Source: Eutreptiella sp. 'Long Island Sound 2002' | Taxonomy: Eukaryota; Euglenozoa; Euglenophyceae; Eutreptiales; Eutreptiaceae | Assembly (NCBI GenBank): GCA_964036045.1 | Contig: OZ038401.1 | Location: 32,540,397-32,604,396, forward strand | Direction: 5' to 3' | DNA length: 64,000 nucleotides | Part shown: piece by piece, positions 36,294 through 47,337 of the stretch | Layout of the letters: each line of letters opens with the position of its first letter | How positions within the stretch are numbered: position 1 is the first letter of the stretch | Notes under the pieces: model-generated | The model's input: the letters and a program-made list of their open reading frames with translations, nothing else | Databases searched by the model: none | Told to the model about the DNA's origin: nothing | Program-made: the position numbers and the translations under genes

Positions 36294-36817
36294 ACGAGAA
36301 GAGCGAAAAGTCGGTTGGCAACATACTATTATCTTCCCAGAGAACGAGGTGTAATGGGCCTGTTGGCGGTGCTGCTTCGAGTGACTCAATACGCTTCTGC
36401 AGTAACTTCGTATCTTTCCGTCTAATCTGCCCCTTTGTCTTCTCCTGGTCGATTCTCAAATTGTCCAGCTCAACCTCCACCTGCCTCCCATCCGGCTTCA
36501 GGTGGTCCTCGATGTCAGTGCCCAAGGTTAAGCCAGGATCTGGTGTTTCCTTCTTCTTACGCCCCTTCTTTGGTGTTGCAGCCTCCGATCCCGAGGTCCC
36601 AGGTTCATAGTCGGTATTTTCTCGTTTCTCGGCTGTTTTTTTGGCGGGGCTTCCCATTCTGCGATAAGAAGAAAGCCTGTATTGAAGGAAACATAACATT
36701 GAAAATGGTTAAAATCCTCGTCGATAATGCATATGTGGGGCGCTTTTAGCGAATACGAGTACAGTATGGTTGAGAATGCAAAACTGAAGGGGCTCGGCAC
36801 TGTTTTTGACTGTTAAC

Positions 36818-36839
36818 CTTGCGCGAGGCCTCGCGCAAG
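36818..36839. repeat. Palindrome between genes A and B, copy 1
   Basis: A perfect 22-bp palindrome with core TTGCGCGAGGCCTCGCGCAA. It pairs in position with 50493-50514 of copy 2. Confidence 0.9.
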
Positions 36840-36874
36840 AGAGGGGGTGTACTAACCTGTTGTTTCATGCTGTT

Positions 36875-36892
36875 TGCGCGAGGCCTCGCGCA
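36875..36892. repeat. Palindrome abutting gene A stop, copy 1
   Basis: TGCGCGAGGCCTCGCGCA, directly next to the gene A stop codon (36893-36895). It pairs in position with 50437-50458 of copy 2. Confidence 0.9.
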
Positions 36893-38876
36893 TTACTGCA
36901 TGTTCTTCAATCTTCTTCGAACGTTTCGCAGCGTGTCGGCCTCTCTCTGTTCCTCCAACACACTGCGTTGGGGGATCAGCTCCGACAGTTTTCGCTTGAA
37001 ACCAGCCTTAAGTGGCCTCTGCTGCGTTAGCACCAACAACACAGACACAAGGACTTGTTTGTAGTGGTTAGAACCCTTTGGAATTAGAAGAGACGGTGGA
37101 AAGTTAGGTACACCCCTGCGTGGCCAATGCGCCTGAATTGTACAAGTAGGCTCAGCACACCACCTAACCCAAGGCACATATACACGCTCTGCGTTCAAGT
37201 GAGCAGTTAACCGCTGACGCACGGAATTGACAAAGGAATTGGGGATTTTACAGACGTTCACCCTGTGACCTTCTTTGCGGAAAGTGATGAGCTGATACAG
37301 ATCGTCAACATCTTCAATGATTACTGCACCTCTGTTTTCGCCCTTCTTTGTCACAAGGCTGGAAAGCAGACTTTCACAAAATTCCTGGGCAAAAGCCTGT
37401 CCAGGCATGGCTGTGTGCCATGCAGTGTGGCACAATAGCGCAGCTGCAACAGTGCGTTCGTATTTTAAAAGTGTTTCCCCCATGTTCAAACGGTCTAACA
37501 GACACATAACAATCTGCAATCCCTCAGAAGCAAAAACACCCGTGTTGGCCGTCTCCCCAGCCCACTTGCACTGCCTAACGAGGTGTCCTAGGTATAGTAA
37601 CATGGGACAGTATTGTGTCAACAGAACCTGCATGGCCTTACACACAGCGTAACGGAGGCGACTTCGCCGATTCGCAGGACGTGCCAGCTCAAGGGAATGA
37701 CATTTTTGGTTAAGGCGCCGTATGTGGGGGCCCATACCCAACAGCAGTGCACCAACAGTTATCTCCATTGTGATCAGCTTGGGAAAACAGGGGACTGTGT
37801 CACCGCTGCGCAACAAACCCTTACGGAAAAAAGTCACAATCGGCCAAAATGAGCGAAATGTTTGTGTAACGCAAAATTTGTACGCGTGCCAGAAACCATA
37901 TAATATGGGGTGTGAACGCAAAAAAAGCCGGACGTTCCAACCCGTTGTTTTTTCACCGTACATCATCTTACAAATGCGGTAATGGATGTTCTCATCACAT
38001 AAAACAGGGACAACTGGTCGGGTGTGCTGTGCCAAGTCCCTAGTAAATTCCAGTAGGTTAAGAAGCGATACGTTGCCGCTTACCTTTTCTTTGCTTAGAC
38101 AAAGGGGTCGCCAATGTGGTCTCTTGGCAGGCACGGGGCGAATAATGTCAAGCGGTGCCCTAATGTTTCGCAACAGGTCCCGTGCTTGCAAATCCTAGAT
38201 CGTGCAGGATACGTGCAACCGTTCCCTCGGTGTTTCCCAGCATGCGTGCAACAACAGGAACACGCCGTTCAAGCTCTTCCAGGCTAGGATGACCAAGCCA
38301 GTAGCGCGGTGCATCCTTCAGTAGCAACACAGCCAACGCTGTTGCGTTCAGGCTTTTGTCGTTCTTGTCAGGAATTGTGGTAAACTGTTTGTTGTACCCG
38401 TTGTCCATCCACAACACAGCCCACTGTTGGTGTATTCTGTTCCATGTAGTCTGTAACCTGACTGCGGCCCTCTCCTTCAGCGAAGGTGCGCTGTATCGCG
38501 CCAGACCCGACCTTGCTAAAATGCGACGCTGCGCCCTACTCCCCTCTACCGCAACAACTGACTTTGGTTTTCCCTGGTATGGAACTGCGTGGTGGCGCAT
38601 CAGCAAATAAAGGCGCCAGGCCTTCTCTATCAAAACACCAACCCATCTCTTGCCTTCTGCCGCAATCGCCTTTTCAACGCTGCAACGCGTCCGTTCATTT
38701 TTGCGCAGACGCAGAAAAAACATGAACAACAATCACGCGCCCTCGTCCCCCTGTTTTAGTCCTTCCCACAGTTCTTCTGCCGTGTGGTACGGCGGTTCCT
38801 CTGAGCAGACATCGCGGAAAACTCCGGATGCTGCGGCCACTGTCTTCTCAAGGTCCACCTCTTTTCGCAGTGGCAT
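36893..38876 (-). pseudogene. Gene A of copy 1, disrupted
   Basis: By homology to copy 2 it starts at ATG 38876 (peptide MPLRKEVDLEKTVAAASG). It hits an in-frame TGA at 38733-38735, continues in the same frame, and shifts frame between about 38190 and 38165, after ARILHDLGFA. The remaining 430 codons run to the stop at 36893. Residues shared with copy 2 include the DN motif (VLWMDNGY), DENIHYR, YGFWHAYKF and a later QEF..S. It is a relic of the candidate transposase. Confidence 0.8.
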
Positions 38877-39199
38877 TGTTGCTGTGAAGAATAAATGCGT
38901 ACCTGTATCTATGTAAAAATCGCTGTTTGAAAAACTTTCTTGATTTCAAACATCAACCTGTCACACAGTTTTCGCGCGACCAATTATTCTGTGATTCGCA
39001 TGTCGCATGCACCATTTTTGGTTACCTGTAACTGTCTGGTGATCCCACATTTGACTAGTTAATCCTGATTGCGGTAGCCAGTTGCGGCGCGCTACCATCG
39101 CTGTTGGGCAGTGAAGCCAGCGGTGACCACAGTATGAAAACCGGAGATGCCGGCGGGACCTGTATGGGCGCCCATGCAGCAGCGCCGCATCAAGGGAAC

Positions 39200-39625
39200 G
39201 AGTAAGAAAAAGTCACTGCCATGTCTTTCTTGGAGGGCTTGACCCGAGCCAAGCCCCCCTTAAAACCCTTTTGTTGATGCTAAGACAAACCTAAGTGTTT
39301 TTATCTCTCTTTGGATGCCTAAAGTACACTTTCTCAAAGTAACTAGGGTTGTAACCCTAGCCCCCCATGAAGTTCACCCCTACCACTCAACTGAGCGGAG
39401 GTACCTTCCTTCATGGAGGATATACCGAAATAAAATGGGCATTTCATGCTTTAGGCCTTGGAGGTTAAGCCTAGTGGTCTCCCACCCCAAGATCCCTATA
39501 CTCAATTGTTTCTACCACTTATTGTGGTCCTACTTTGTAACTGTTTCTGAATTCAGTTGCTTGGCCAAGTCATTTTCTGTGTTGGCCTGACATCTATGCC
39601 CCACATTCCTAACCAGCACCATTTC
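39200..39625 (+). repeat. Inverted repeat, left arm
   Basis: Begins GAGTAAGAAAAAGTCACTGC and matches the reverse complement of 41758-42240 nearly base for base. The arms are separated by about 2.1 kb. This could be the long inverted terminus of a foldback-type element, or two opposed copies of one dispersed repeat. Confidence 0.85.
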
Positions 39626-40066
39626 AACCAGAAACGTTTATAGTGATTTCAACACTGTGTTTGTGCCTCTCCTGCTGCTTGCTGCTGGTGTAGGGTTTCC
39701 TGCTGCTTGTTCTTGAAGATGAAAAGCTTTTGTTTGCTGAAATACAATCAATCCAGGATAGCCCAAGCCAGAGGTATGCAAGTAGAAGAGAATCAGGATC
39801 AAAGCATGAAGGGCTGCAGTGTAAACAGTGAAAGATGAAAGGATATTCACAGAAACTGCAACTCAGGTCAAATCGGTTTGCATATTCACAAAGATAGCTG
39901 AATTGTTTTGGAAAAAGAGTTGGAAAACTGCCCCATGGTCACTCAATCTCCATAGTTCCATCTCAGGAGATGTGCACTCTTTGTTTTGGGTCCCATATGT
40001 GCTGAGGTGGCAGGGCATGTGGCGATGAAGTCACTGCCATGTCACATGGGATCTTCCTACTTAGCT

Positions 40067-40144
40067 AGGCTGACCGGGAATTGAACCCAGGACCTCTCAA
40101 AAAGAGGTGCCCAGCCCCCTAGGGTACATACCACTAGGACAGCT
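40067..40144 (-). repeat. tRNA-Lys-like SINE head
   Basis: On the minus strand a tRNA-like fold is visible. A D-arm-like box A (CCTAGTGGTATG) is followed by a 5-bp anticodon stem ACCTC/GAGGT with loop TTTTTGA (anticodon UUU, Lys) and a T arm CTGGG-TTCAATT-CCCGG (box B). The acceptor stem is poor and there are extra bases after the D arm. That fits a tRNA-derived SINE promoter or a tRNA pseudogene, not a working tRNA. Confidence 0.5.
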
Positions 40145-40403
40145 AAGAATTCATGGAAAAACATAGATAAATTCATAGGCTCTGCCCTGGATATGTCAGT
40201 TCTCAGTCAACCCAGGAAAAGATGATTTGCCTCACATTGATAGGGGATTAAGGGGTCCACTCCATATCCTGATTGGGTGTTTGGTTCCATAGGTCAAAAT
40301 GTGTTATCACCACTTTTGGTGGGGCCAATACTAAGATAGAAATGCCTGGATGCTCAGTGCATCTCTAATACAACTAGAGTATGCCTCAAGGCATTGAAAA
40401 AGC

Positions 40404-40417
40404 ACTTTTTCTTACTC
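40404..40417. repeat. Third copy of the inverted-repeat terminus
   Basis: The sequence ACTTTTTCTTACTC and the following C run match the outer end of the right arm (near 42227-42246) in the same orientation. With the left arm it would bound a 1.2-kb unit (39200-40417). Confidence 0.6.
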
Positions 40418-40419
40418 CC

Positions 40420-41757
40420 CCCTTGTGCTGTGGTGGCCACCACTGTCGCATTTTCAGGAAAAAGGGATTTTTTCTTGGCCTTTCCTTGGTTCCCACACCT
40501 ACTTTAAAATACCTATAGTTTCCCTCACACAGAAAAATGGGCGCTCATCATGGCTGGCCTTCTTTTGCTGCTCTGTTTGTAACATTTCCTACAGGAAGCT
40601 CAGCGCTCATGGCGCTGCCGGGGTTCCTGTGGCTTGGCTGGGTTAGTTTGGCAGCATGCCATAAATATGTGCATGTGCATCCCTCCCTCCAAGACGCAGC
40701 GCGACATAAACCCAACGCAAGACACAATATACACACTCGCATGGGTTCTCGTAAACCTGCTGGCGACCTGTGACCTGTCTTAGGGCGAAGGGAGTCGTTG
40801 AAAAAAGTTAAATTGCCCCTTGGTGGGGTCTTGGGTTCTGCTCAGTCTCCTGGCGGCTGCTTTTCGGCCCGAACACGGGCTACTCAGCGTCACTTTCGCG
40901 AGGATATCTGCAGAGGCAGGAATGGGAGAATTATGGACGAATCCACGCAAACGCGAAGCGACAACACCTAAATCCGTCAAATGACGGCCTAGAATTTTTG
41001 TAAGACAACACACCTGAGCAGAATCCAATTGTGCATCAGAAGCACATTTTTATAAAAATTATAGTCATCTCTAGATTTTTTAAATCAAGAAATTCCTTCG
41101 CATAAAAAGGCGGCGCGCAGGAGCGGCTCCTAGCGAAGCGCCGGAAAATGCAGAAAGAATGGAATCATAAACGTATGTCTCACGTAACTCGGAAAATGAC
41201 GAGACACACATTAATAGATAAACATACAGATTCCACCCACACTGACAGAAGGGTCAAAAATCCAAGAATTCGCAAATCAACAAAAAGACTTCAATGAATC
41301 AGGTATAAACTACAGGTGTGCTCGTCTCGTATGCAGCATACACATTGCTCGTCTCGTGTCTCCGTGAACGAGTCTTGTAGCAGCGCTAACAACCATTGAA
41401 CACGATAGAGGGATTGATTAGAAAGATTGCAGATGATAAGAGGTCAGATCAGGGTGATTAGACATACACACAAGAGAAAGATGTCCTTCATTTATGCCCT
41501 AGATATTTTCATGAAATCCTGCAGGTTTAGTAGTTGAAAACCCAAACCAAAGCAGCAAGTAGAGCAAGAACAGGATGTGGATCGAATCAATGATTGGTTT
41601 TGGAATCCAGTGTAACACAGAAGGGCTGCAGATAGACAAAGCAGGTTTATACACAACATTTCAATCACAAAAGGATAATACAAAGGATTTTATATGAAAA
41701 CTAGTCTGACTCTTGCCTCAGAGATAGCATTAGGCACTTCATGTGCACTCTTTTGGG
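40420..41757. other. No supported gene
   Basis: Only short frames occur. The segment lies between the inverted arms and shows no motif I recognise. Confidence 0.4.
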
Positions 41758-42240
41758 TGAAATGGTGCTGGTTAGGAATGTGGGGCATAGATGTCAGGAC
41801 CACACAGAAAATGACTTGGCCAAGCAACTGAATTCAGAAACAGTTACAAAGTAGGACCACAATAAGTGGTAGAAACAATTGAGTATAGGGGTCTTGGGGT
41901 GGGAGACCACTAGGCTTAACCTCCAAGGCCTTTCCCTAGCACCCCGGGGATTGAGGGGATGCACAGTGCAAAAACCTCCAAGGCCTAAAGCATGAAATGC
42001 CCATTTTATTTCGGTATATCCTCCATGAAGGAAGGTACCTCCGCTCAGTTGAGTGGTAGGGGTGAACTTCATGGGGGGCTAGGGTCACAACCCTAGTTAC
42101 TTTGAGAAAGTGTACTTTAGGCATCCAAAAAGAGATAAAAACACTTAGGTTTGTCTTAGCATCAACAAAAGGGTTTTAAGGGGGGCTTGGCTTGGATCAA
42201 GCCCTCCAAGAAAGACATGGCAGTGACTTTTTCTTACTCC
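41758..42240 (-). repeat. Inverted repeat, right arm with 57-bp insert
   Basis: Reverse complement of 39200-39625, ending ACTTTTTCTTACTC at 42240. It is about 57 bp longer because of an extra segment near 41930-41987 ('agcaccccggggattgagg' to 'cagtgcaaaaacctccaagg'). That segment is bounded by a short duplication of CTCCAAGGCC, so it looks like a small insertion. Confidence 0.85.
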
Positions 42241-42474
42241 CCCCTGGAGTACTAGTTAGCTAAGCTAGTAGGACCAAGGAAAAAGGCTCAAATATTCCCA
42301 AAATTACCTCAGAAAATGCATTAAACTTACCAAAAATAGCCTCATCAGTTCATAGAAGCCTATCACACTGTAGGTACCCTTGAAAAACAGTGTAATGTAC
42401 CGTGAATGATGTCCCTTCGATGGGGCATTCCTCAAAAGTCGCTGGCGTGCGACGAAAACCTTTGGAAAAAGTTT

Positions 42475-42546
42475 TGGGGGTAGTGGGGTTTGAACCCAGG
42501 ACTCCCTCCCCAGAGCACACATGCTTGCCCACTAGGGTACAGTCGA
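42475..42546 (-). repeat. Second tRNA-like SINE head
   Basis: On the minus strand TACCCTAGTGGGCAAGCA (box A-like) is followed about 35 bases later by GTCCTGGGTTCAAACCCCAC (box B-like T arm). The other arms are imperfect. The box B half resembles the one at 40067-40144, so both may head related short interspersed elements. Confidence 0.4.
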
Positions 42547-42599
42547 ACGCTCTAATGCAGACGGCTATCGCTGTATAAACAGCATTTTAGTAGACGTCC

Positions 42600-44900
42600 T
42601 GACCAAGGGCCAGGGCGGAGCAATACTCCGTATGGAGGACACAAACCTCCAGGAGCTGGAAACAATAGAAAATGTAACCGACAGGGAGTGATTCCTGCGG
42701 TTTAGCGGCAGGGGTTACGATTTAGCAAGTGAAACCGTTAAAAATCGACAAAACCACGCGGGAAATCGTCAATTTTACACATAACTCAAAGTCGCAGACA
42801 AGCGCAAAGGAAGCGGACTCAAAGAAAAGGGTTGCGCAAGCGTAAACGGCTTTTGAAAAACAAGGTACGAGCCGTAGTTTTTAAAGTTCTAAAGGAAATT
42901 TCTGCACAGTTGCATCAAAATTTTTATAAACTTCAGAGAAAAGTATTCAAATTCAACCCACACCACAGAGCAAGTCAACAACCCACCTCTCAGGTATGTC
43001 AGTGTCATCTCACACGCACGCATTGCGTTCGTGTTGGTTGTTTCGTCAAAACGTTAGGGTTGTCAACGCTGTGCTCGTTGGGGGGTCGGGTGTTCCTCTC
43101 TCGTGCTCTGCACAGGTCAAAAAAGGAATGAAAGGTATGCGATGCGAATGGAGCGCGCAGCGCGCACGTAGGGTTAGAATATGCGCTGTGCTTGCGATGC
43201 ATGTGCCTAATCGAGGCATTCACACGCTGTGACGCTTTCCCTGTACCCCAATTCACCCTTGTTTTCTCTTCACAGGTAAGTAAAGAAAGTGTTTGTTCGT
43301 GTGTAGCCGTGGCGTCAAAGTAGGGTTGCTTAAAACGCTTAGGCTTGTTTTGTGTTCCTTTCGTTTCGGCATTCACACGATGCATGGTGAGTAAGGTAGG
43401 TTAGCCCAGGAGGAGCTCACCTCCTGGTTGAGTCAGTGAGCAAACGGTTCTGCCTCCCTTCCCTGCGTGCACATGATGCATTAAAGGGTAGGCCACGCGA
43501 ATTGCGCACGGTAAACCTTGTTTAGGTTACCCAGGGGCTCCTCGGTACGTTCTTTAAGAGAACGTGAGGAGTCTCTTAACGCTTGCCTGCTTGACAGGGG
43601 AGCTGATCACAAATCAGCGTGTTTGCGGACAGTGTATTATAGGTCACACTGAGAAGCGTATAATACGCGGAGCGTGGCTTGGTTCCTCCGCCGCAAACAC
43701 CCCTTCATTTGCCTCTGTTGTACAGGTGGGAGAGGTTCAGGATGATTGGTGCATGCAGCAGCTGCCTTCGGCGGCTATCCCATTTTTCTGCCCCAGCAAA
43801 ACAGGGGCGCTGATCACAAATCAATTGACTGTGCCTCAGCCAGGAGTGGCGAGGGCAGTTCGACTTCATCGACATCCGCGCTGTGCACACAACAAGAGCA
43901 CCCCTTCCCTCCAAGCCCTAGCAGGGGAAACGCGTTGTGGCGTCCCCTGTTAGGCCACAGTTGCTTAGCAGGGCTGTGTTCTCTTGTCTTCTTCACAGGA
44001 GGGTCATTAGGGCCCGAGACATCTTCGACAGCAGCACCCAGTAGCGTGTGTAGGGGTTAGGGTCAGCAGGCCTGGCAGGAGTTGAGTGCAAGTGATGAGT
44101 GCTCACCCTGCCTTCGAAGGCCGGTGCTGGCGTTAGTGAGTGTAGTGTAGTGGTGTCTCCTGTCCTGCGTGCTTTTCCTCGTGGGCAGGGGAGTGCGTTA
44201 GCTTTTGGCCTGTAGCAAAAATGGGCGTTTTGTATGCCCTTAGCACACTTGGCCACCCCTCCCCTCTAGTAGGTAGGGCTTTTGCCGTCTTCCCCCAAGG
44301 ATAGGCGCCAGCACAGAAATTGGGCGCCATAGGAGTGGTAATAGTACCTGATTAGGACCTTCGGTCCGACGTCAGCGAAGCCCGGTCTCCGGGAGCCACG
44401 CTGGGGAGAGAAGTGAGACACACACAGACATACGTAGCACACATAGGGGTATGGTAAACCCTGTAAGGAAGGGTAGAACCCCATGGGTCTGGACCAGTTA
44501 GGGGTCCTAACTGTGGGCTCGCTTGTCCCCAAGGAGGGAAGACACACCTTGCCTCATAACACCTTGCTTGTCATTCCCCCCTGGTGTAGTAAGCCACCGT
44601 TCTTCGTTGGCTCCCCGAGGTCAATACATAAGGGCAGTTCCCATGCAACACATGGTCAACAAGGCATACACTCGCTGGGTGGCTGCAATTCTGATAAGCG
44701 GCCACCTGGCCCACGCTGGAAACCATAGGCATGGGTCTGCAGGGCACAGACAGGGTCAGTGCAGTGCTCAGTAAGCAGTAGTCTGTGAAAAAACCAATGG
44801 CCTTTGGCCAGGGAGTGGTTGTCACGGGGGGCTAACGGTCCTGTCCTGCGATGCAATGCGGGGCAACTGTGACAACTGCTCTTACACCCCTACACAGGCA
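42600..44900. other. No firmly supported gene; several splice-like sites
   Basis: A short basic frame at 42832-42990 (KRKRLLKNKVRAVVFKVLK) ends at CTCTCAG|GTATGTC, a good donor, and could be one exon. CAG|GT junctions recur downstream (for example near 43115, 43275 and 43724). The string GCTGATCACAAATCA occurs at 43603-43617 and 43811-43825. A single split or non-coding RNA gene is possible but not shown. Confidence 0.3.
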
Positions 44901-44901
44901 C

Positions 44902-44905
44902 GTCT
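44902..44905. repeat. Possible retrotransposon target duplication, left (GTCT)
   Basis: GTCT precedes nine primer-site-like bases and then the left LTR. GTCT also follows the right LTR directly (62552-62555). Four bases is short, so this is tentative. Confidence 0.45.
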
Positions 44906-44914
44906 CTGCTACCA
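44906..44914 (-). other. Primer-binding-site remnant outside the 3' LTR
   Basis: CTGCTACCA on the plus strand is identical to the first nine bases of the element's own PBS (62011-62019). It lies beyond the outer end of the 3' LTR, where a normal insertion would have host DNA. Confidence 0.6.
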
Positions 44915-45446
44915 TGAAAGTGCTGCCCTGGGTCGTTGATGGTGCCGGAGGGCTCGGGGCCGGCAAGACCAGTGGGGCAGGCACGCGAGGAGTCGACCTG
45001 AACGCTGCTATTGGGGGTAGAACCGGAGACTCGAACACCAACGGAGGCGAGAGCAGCAACAACAGAAGCAAGATCCATGTTGAGTGTTATCCGGCAGAAA
45101 ATCCCAGTCTATGAAGAAAATTGATGCGGATTATTCTATGCACATCTGAGTGTCCATATCTGTCTGAAAAGATTTAAATGAATCCAATTGTGAAAAATAT
45201 TTGGCCGATCTGGCCCGCGAGCGCGCGTCAGCGGCAAATGGCAATTCCAGCTAAATGATCGGAACGCGGCGGATTTACGGGGAATGGACCGCGGAATCAG
45301 ATCCGGCATCTCAGAAATATATAGGTCTGATCCTGAGACTGAGCTGCGAGGCGGCGATTCCGCCGAAGCAAAGAAAATGACCAAAATGTAGCCAATCTGG
45401 ACAGAATGTCTGAAAATCTGAGCAGATGGGGCTAGCCGCACTTACA
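44915..45446 (-). repeat. 3' LTR of the chromovirus
   Basis: 532 bp, the same length as 62020-62551, with about five base differences seen by eye (for example near 45163, 45247 and 45280). It begins TGTAAGTGCGG and ends CTTTCA on the element strand, so it has TG...CA ends. It repeats the LTR-encoded start of gag. The polypurine tract lies immediately inside. Confidence 0.9.
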
Positions 45447-45456
45447 CTCCCCCTCC
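45447..45456 (-). other. Polypurine tract of the retrotransposon
   Basis: GGAGGGGGAG on the element strand, directly before the 3' LTR. This is the standard position for the plus-strand primer of reverse transcription, and it fixes the orientation of the element. Confidence 0.85.
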
Positions 45457-47052
45457 AAAAACACACTGGGGTGTGTCGCTACGTCAACGAAGAATGTAGT
45501 GCGGGTAAGTCCCAGAAAAAAATAGAAATGTAGCCTCCATGGGGCGAAATCTGCTTGATCTGACCTGATTTGGGCTGAATTGGCACTGAATCAGGATGGA
45601 TGAACCTGAAATGAGACAGAATGAGGAGTGACGAACAGTCTTCCGTGCAGTAAAACATTAGGTTAAGGGCTAAAAAGCATGTAAACGTATCGAGAATCGA
45701 TACCAAACCATGCATTGGTTGAGAATGAGGTAGATTATTGGTGGATTCAGTGGGGGGATCAAGAAATGGAGTGACATCTCAGCGCTCTGGCACAGTTTCG
45801 CTGTCGCGGGCACGCTACGGTGTCCTCGCCGAACTCTACATCGTGTTACTCCCGCTTTTCTCGTTCTGAAAAGTGCAGCATGTGCTTCAGATTTGGCGCA
45901 TCTGGTGGATGATCACAAGATTCAGCAAGATTGAGAGTCAATTTGAGCAGAGATGAAGGAGATTAAACACTCACAGAGAGGGATAACAAATACAAATGTA
46001 GTCTACAGACCCTAAGTGCACACAAAATCATAAGCGTCAACGAAGGTAGGCAAAGCCGTCGACAGATCTTCGAGGAATGAGAGGAGATGACAAGGAAATC
46101 AACCTAAATTGTCCTAACATGTGCAAATTCCCTAAGATGAAGGTGAAATGAAGCGGAATGTTTAGAACTAAAACTACTAACACTTTCGTTTAGACTAAAG
46201 TTAATATATATTGTCGTTTATTCAGCTCAATTGTGCTTTCCGGCACGTTGGTTCGCGAGCATCTAACAGATTCTATGAAAATGTGGATCATGTGATGATG
46301 CATCATGATGGGACATGCTGGCCCTGGATCCTTGGCATGTAACGCGCCGAAGGTTCGCTGAAGGCGCTTTACTGACAGTATATAACTGAGAGACACCGAA
46401 TTTACAGTGGCGGTGGTGTCAATCGACTTGGACAAGGCCAATCTTTAGATGGAGTCCCACAAGACACTTGGATTCACCATTTTCGACAGTTTCAGGTCGG
46501 ATTGAGCTCACATTGGCGTGTGCCAAAAATACAACGAAGCTTACGGACTTCAGAGGTTGCTGTTAGAAGTCCCTAGAGCTCCTATCTGAAGGTTGTCTGA
46601 ACAATTGACGTCTGGGTTTCGTGCAACAGTGGCAGAATGATGGACAAACCTGAGGATTTCAAGGTAAATCCAAGGAATCCGGATCTGAATCTGGACTTTG
46701 GCTTCAGCATCACGGCAAATGAAGGTAAGATCTGAGTTCCTGGCGTCGCAACTGGTGCAGCCAGTACTACAGGGGGTGCCTGTAGGGGTGAATGTCACCG
46801 GCCGGTGTTTTTACTATGTACATTTGCTTCCATCTGCACGAGTAGCCAAATTCCAAAAATGCACAGACCAACAGAGACAAGATTACCCCGAATCTGCCTG
46901 AATTAAGCCTGAGTTTGGTTTTTTCTGAACACGGCAGCACACTCCGTGGCTTTCGGCAGCGTATCTACGCCTTGTCTGCCGAACGGAGACCAAAGAAAAG
47001 TTGATTGACGTCAAATTATCAAACATTTGCAGTTCTCCACATCAGTTCGAAA
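45457..47052 (-). other. 3' untranslated region of the retrotransposon
   Basis: About 1.6 kb between the end of pol and the polypurine tract. Frames are short and I see no gene. The position and the absence of other insert boundaries assign it to the retrotransposon. Confidence 0.6.
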
Positions 47053-47337
47053 TCAGGAAGAAGGAACAGTGGATTGAGCAGAATGTGGTTGGGGCGAGGC
47101 TGAAGTCGGCCAGGCACGAATACATGTGACCACCAACCTGTCTGGTCGGGCCCTCGTACGGCTTGGGCGCTGCAAATCAGCGGCCGAACTTGAAGCTTGG
47201 TCTTCATTTGGCTCCTGGGCTGGCCTGACCGCAGGAGGGGGGATCGACGGATCAGCCCTGGAATGTGGCTGCTGAGGGCCGTAAAAGGCTGGATCTCGAT
47301 TCACCACAGGTCGTTTTCCGTCGCTCTCCACTTGTCT
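47053..47337 (-). CDS. C-terminal tail of pol beyond the nested transposon
   Basis: This frame joins in phase with the pol frame that stops being retroviral at 54196, once the transposon and one TGTCT copy are discounted. It adds about 93 residues rich in Pro, Ser, Arg and Gln and ends at TGA 47053-47055. It has no recognised domain and is probably a flexible tail after the chromodomain. Confidence 0.75.
   Translation of the reverse strand, partial: RQVESDGKRPVVNRDPAFYGPQQPHSRADPSIPPPAVRPAQEPNEDQASSSAADLQRPSRTRARPDRLVVTCIRAWPTSASPQPHSAQSTVPSS
47333..47337. repeat. Target-site duplication TGTCT, left
   Basis: Directly outside the left terminal inverted repeat. The same five bases follow the right terminal repeat (54196-54200). 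Confidence 0.85.

Larger units (their letters stand above)
33872..36657 (-). pseudogene. Gene B of copy 1, disrupted
   Basis: Exons on the minus strand, inferred by comparison with copy 2, are 36657-36327, 36253-35892, 35820-35524, 35449-34749 and 34681-33872. Protein parts align along the full length: a Lys-rich N-terminus (KKGRKKKE), then LVLWEDN at the first junction, then KIAIVDAVQ, LEQWVSMHLDH and the exon 4 block. The last exon ends in an acidic Glu run, a Lys/Arg-rich tail and PKKK. Lesions: TAG at 36111-36113 where copy 2 has Trp, a frameshift near 35733-35742, and AC instead of AG at the last acceptor (34682-34683). Two introns hold clear or degenerate palindromes, and intron 4 holds a perfect one. 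The function is unknown. Confidence 0.75.
33700..38950 (-). mobile_element. Decayed two-gene DNA transposon, copy 1
   Basis: This has the same layout as the intact element at 47338-54195 but on the minus strand: gene A (36893-38876), then gene B (33872-36657), with seven palindromes in introns and spacers. Gene A has an in-frame TGA and a frameshift. Gene B has an in-frame TAG, a frameshift and a lost splice acceptor. No terminal inverted repeats or target duplication could be identified, so the ends given are approximate. The proteins are clearly homologous to copy 2 but well diverged, so this is a different subfamily and not a recent duplicate. Confidence 0.75.

Noticed and set aside
40067-40144. 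A functional tRNA-Lys gene
   Set aside because: The acceptor stem pairs poorly and extra bases follow the D arm.
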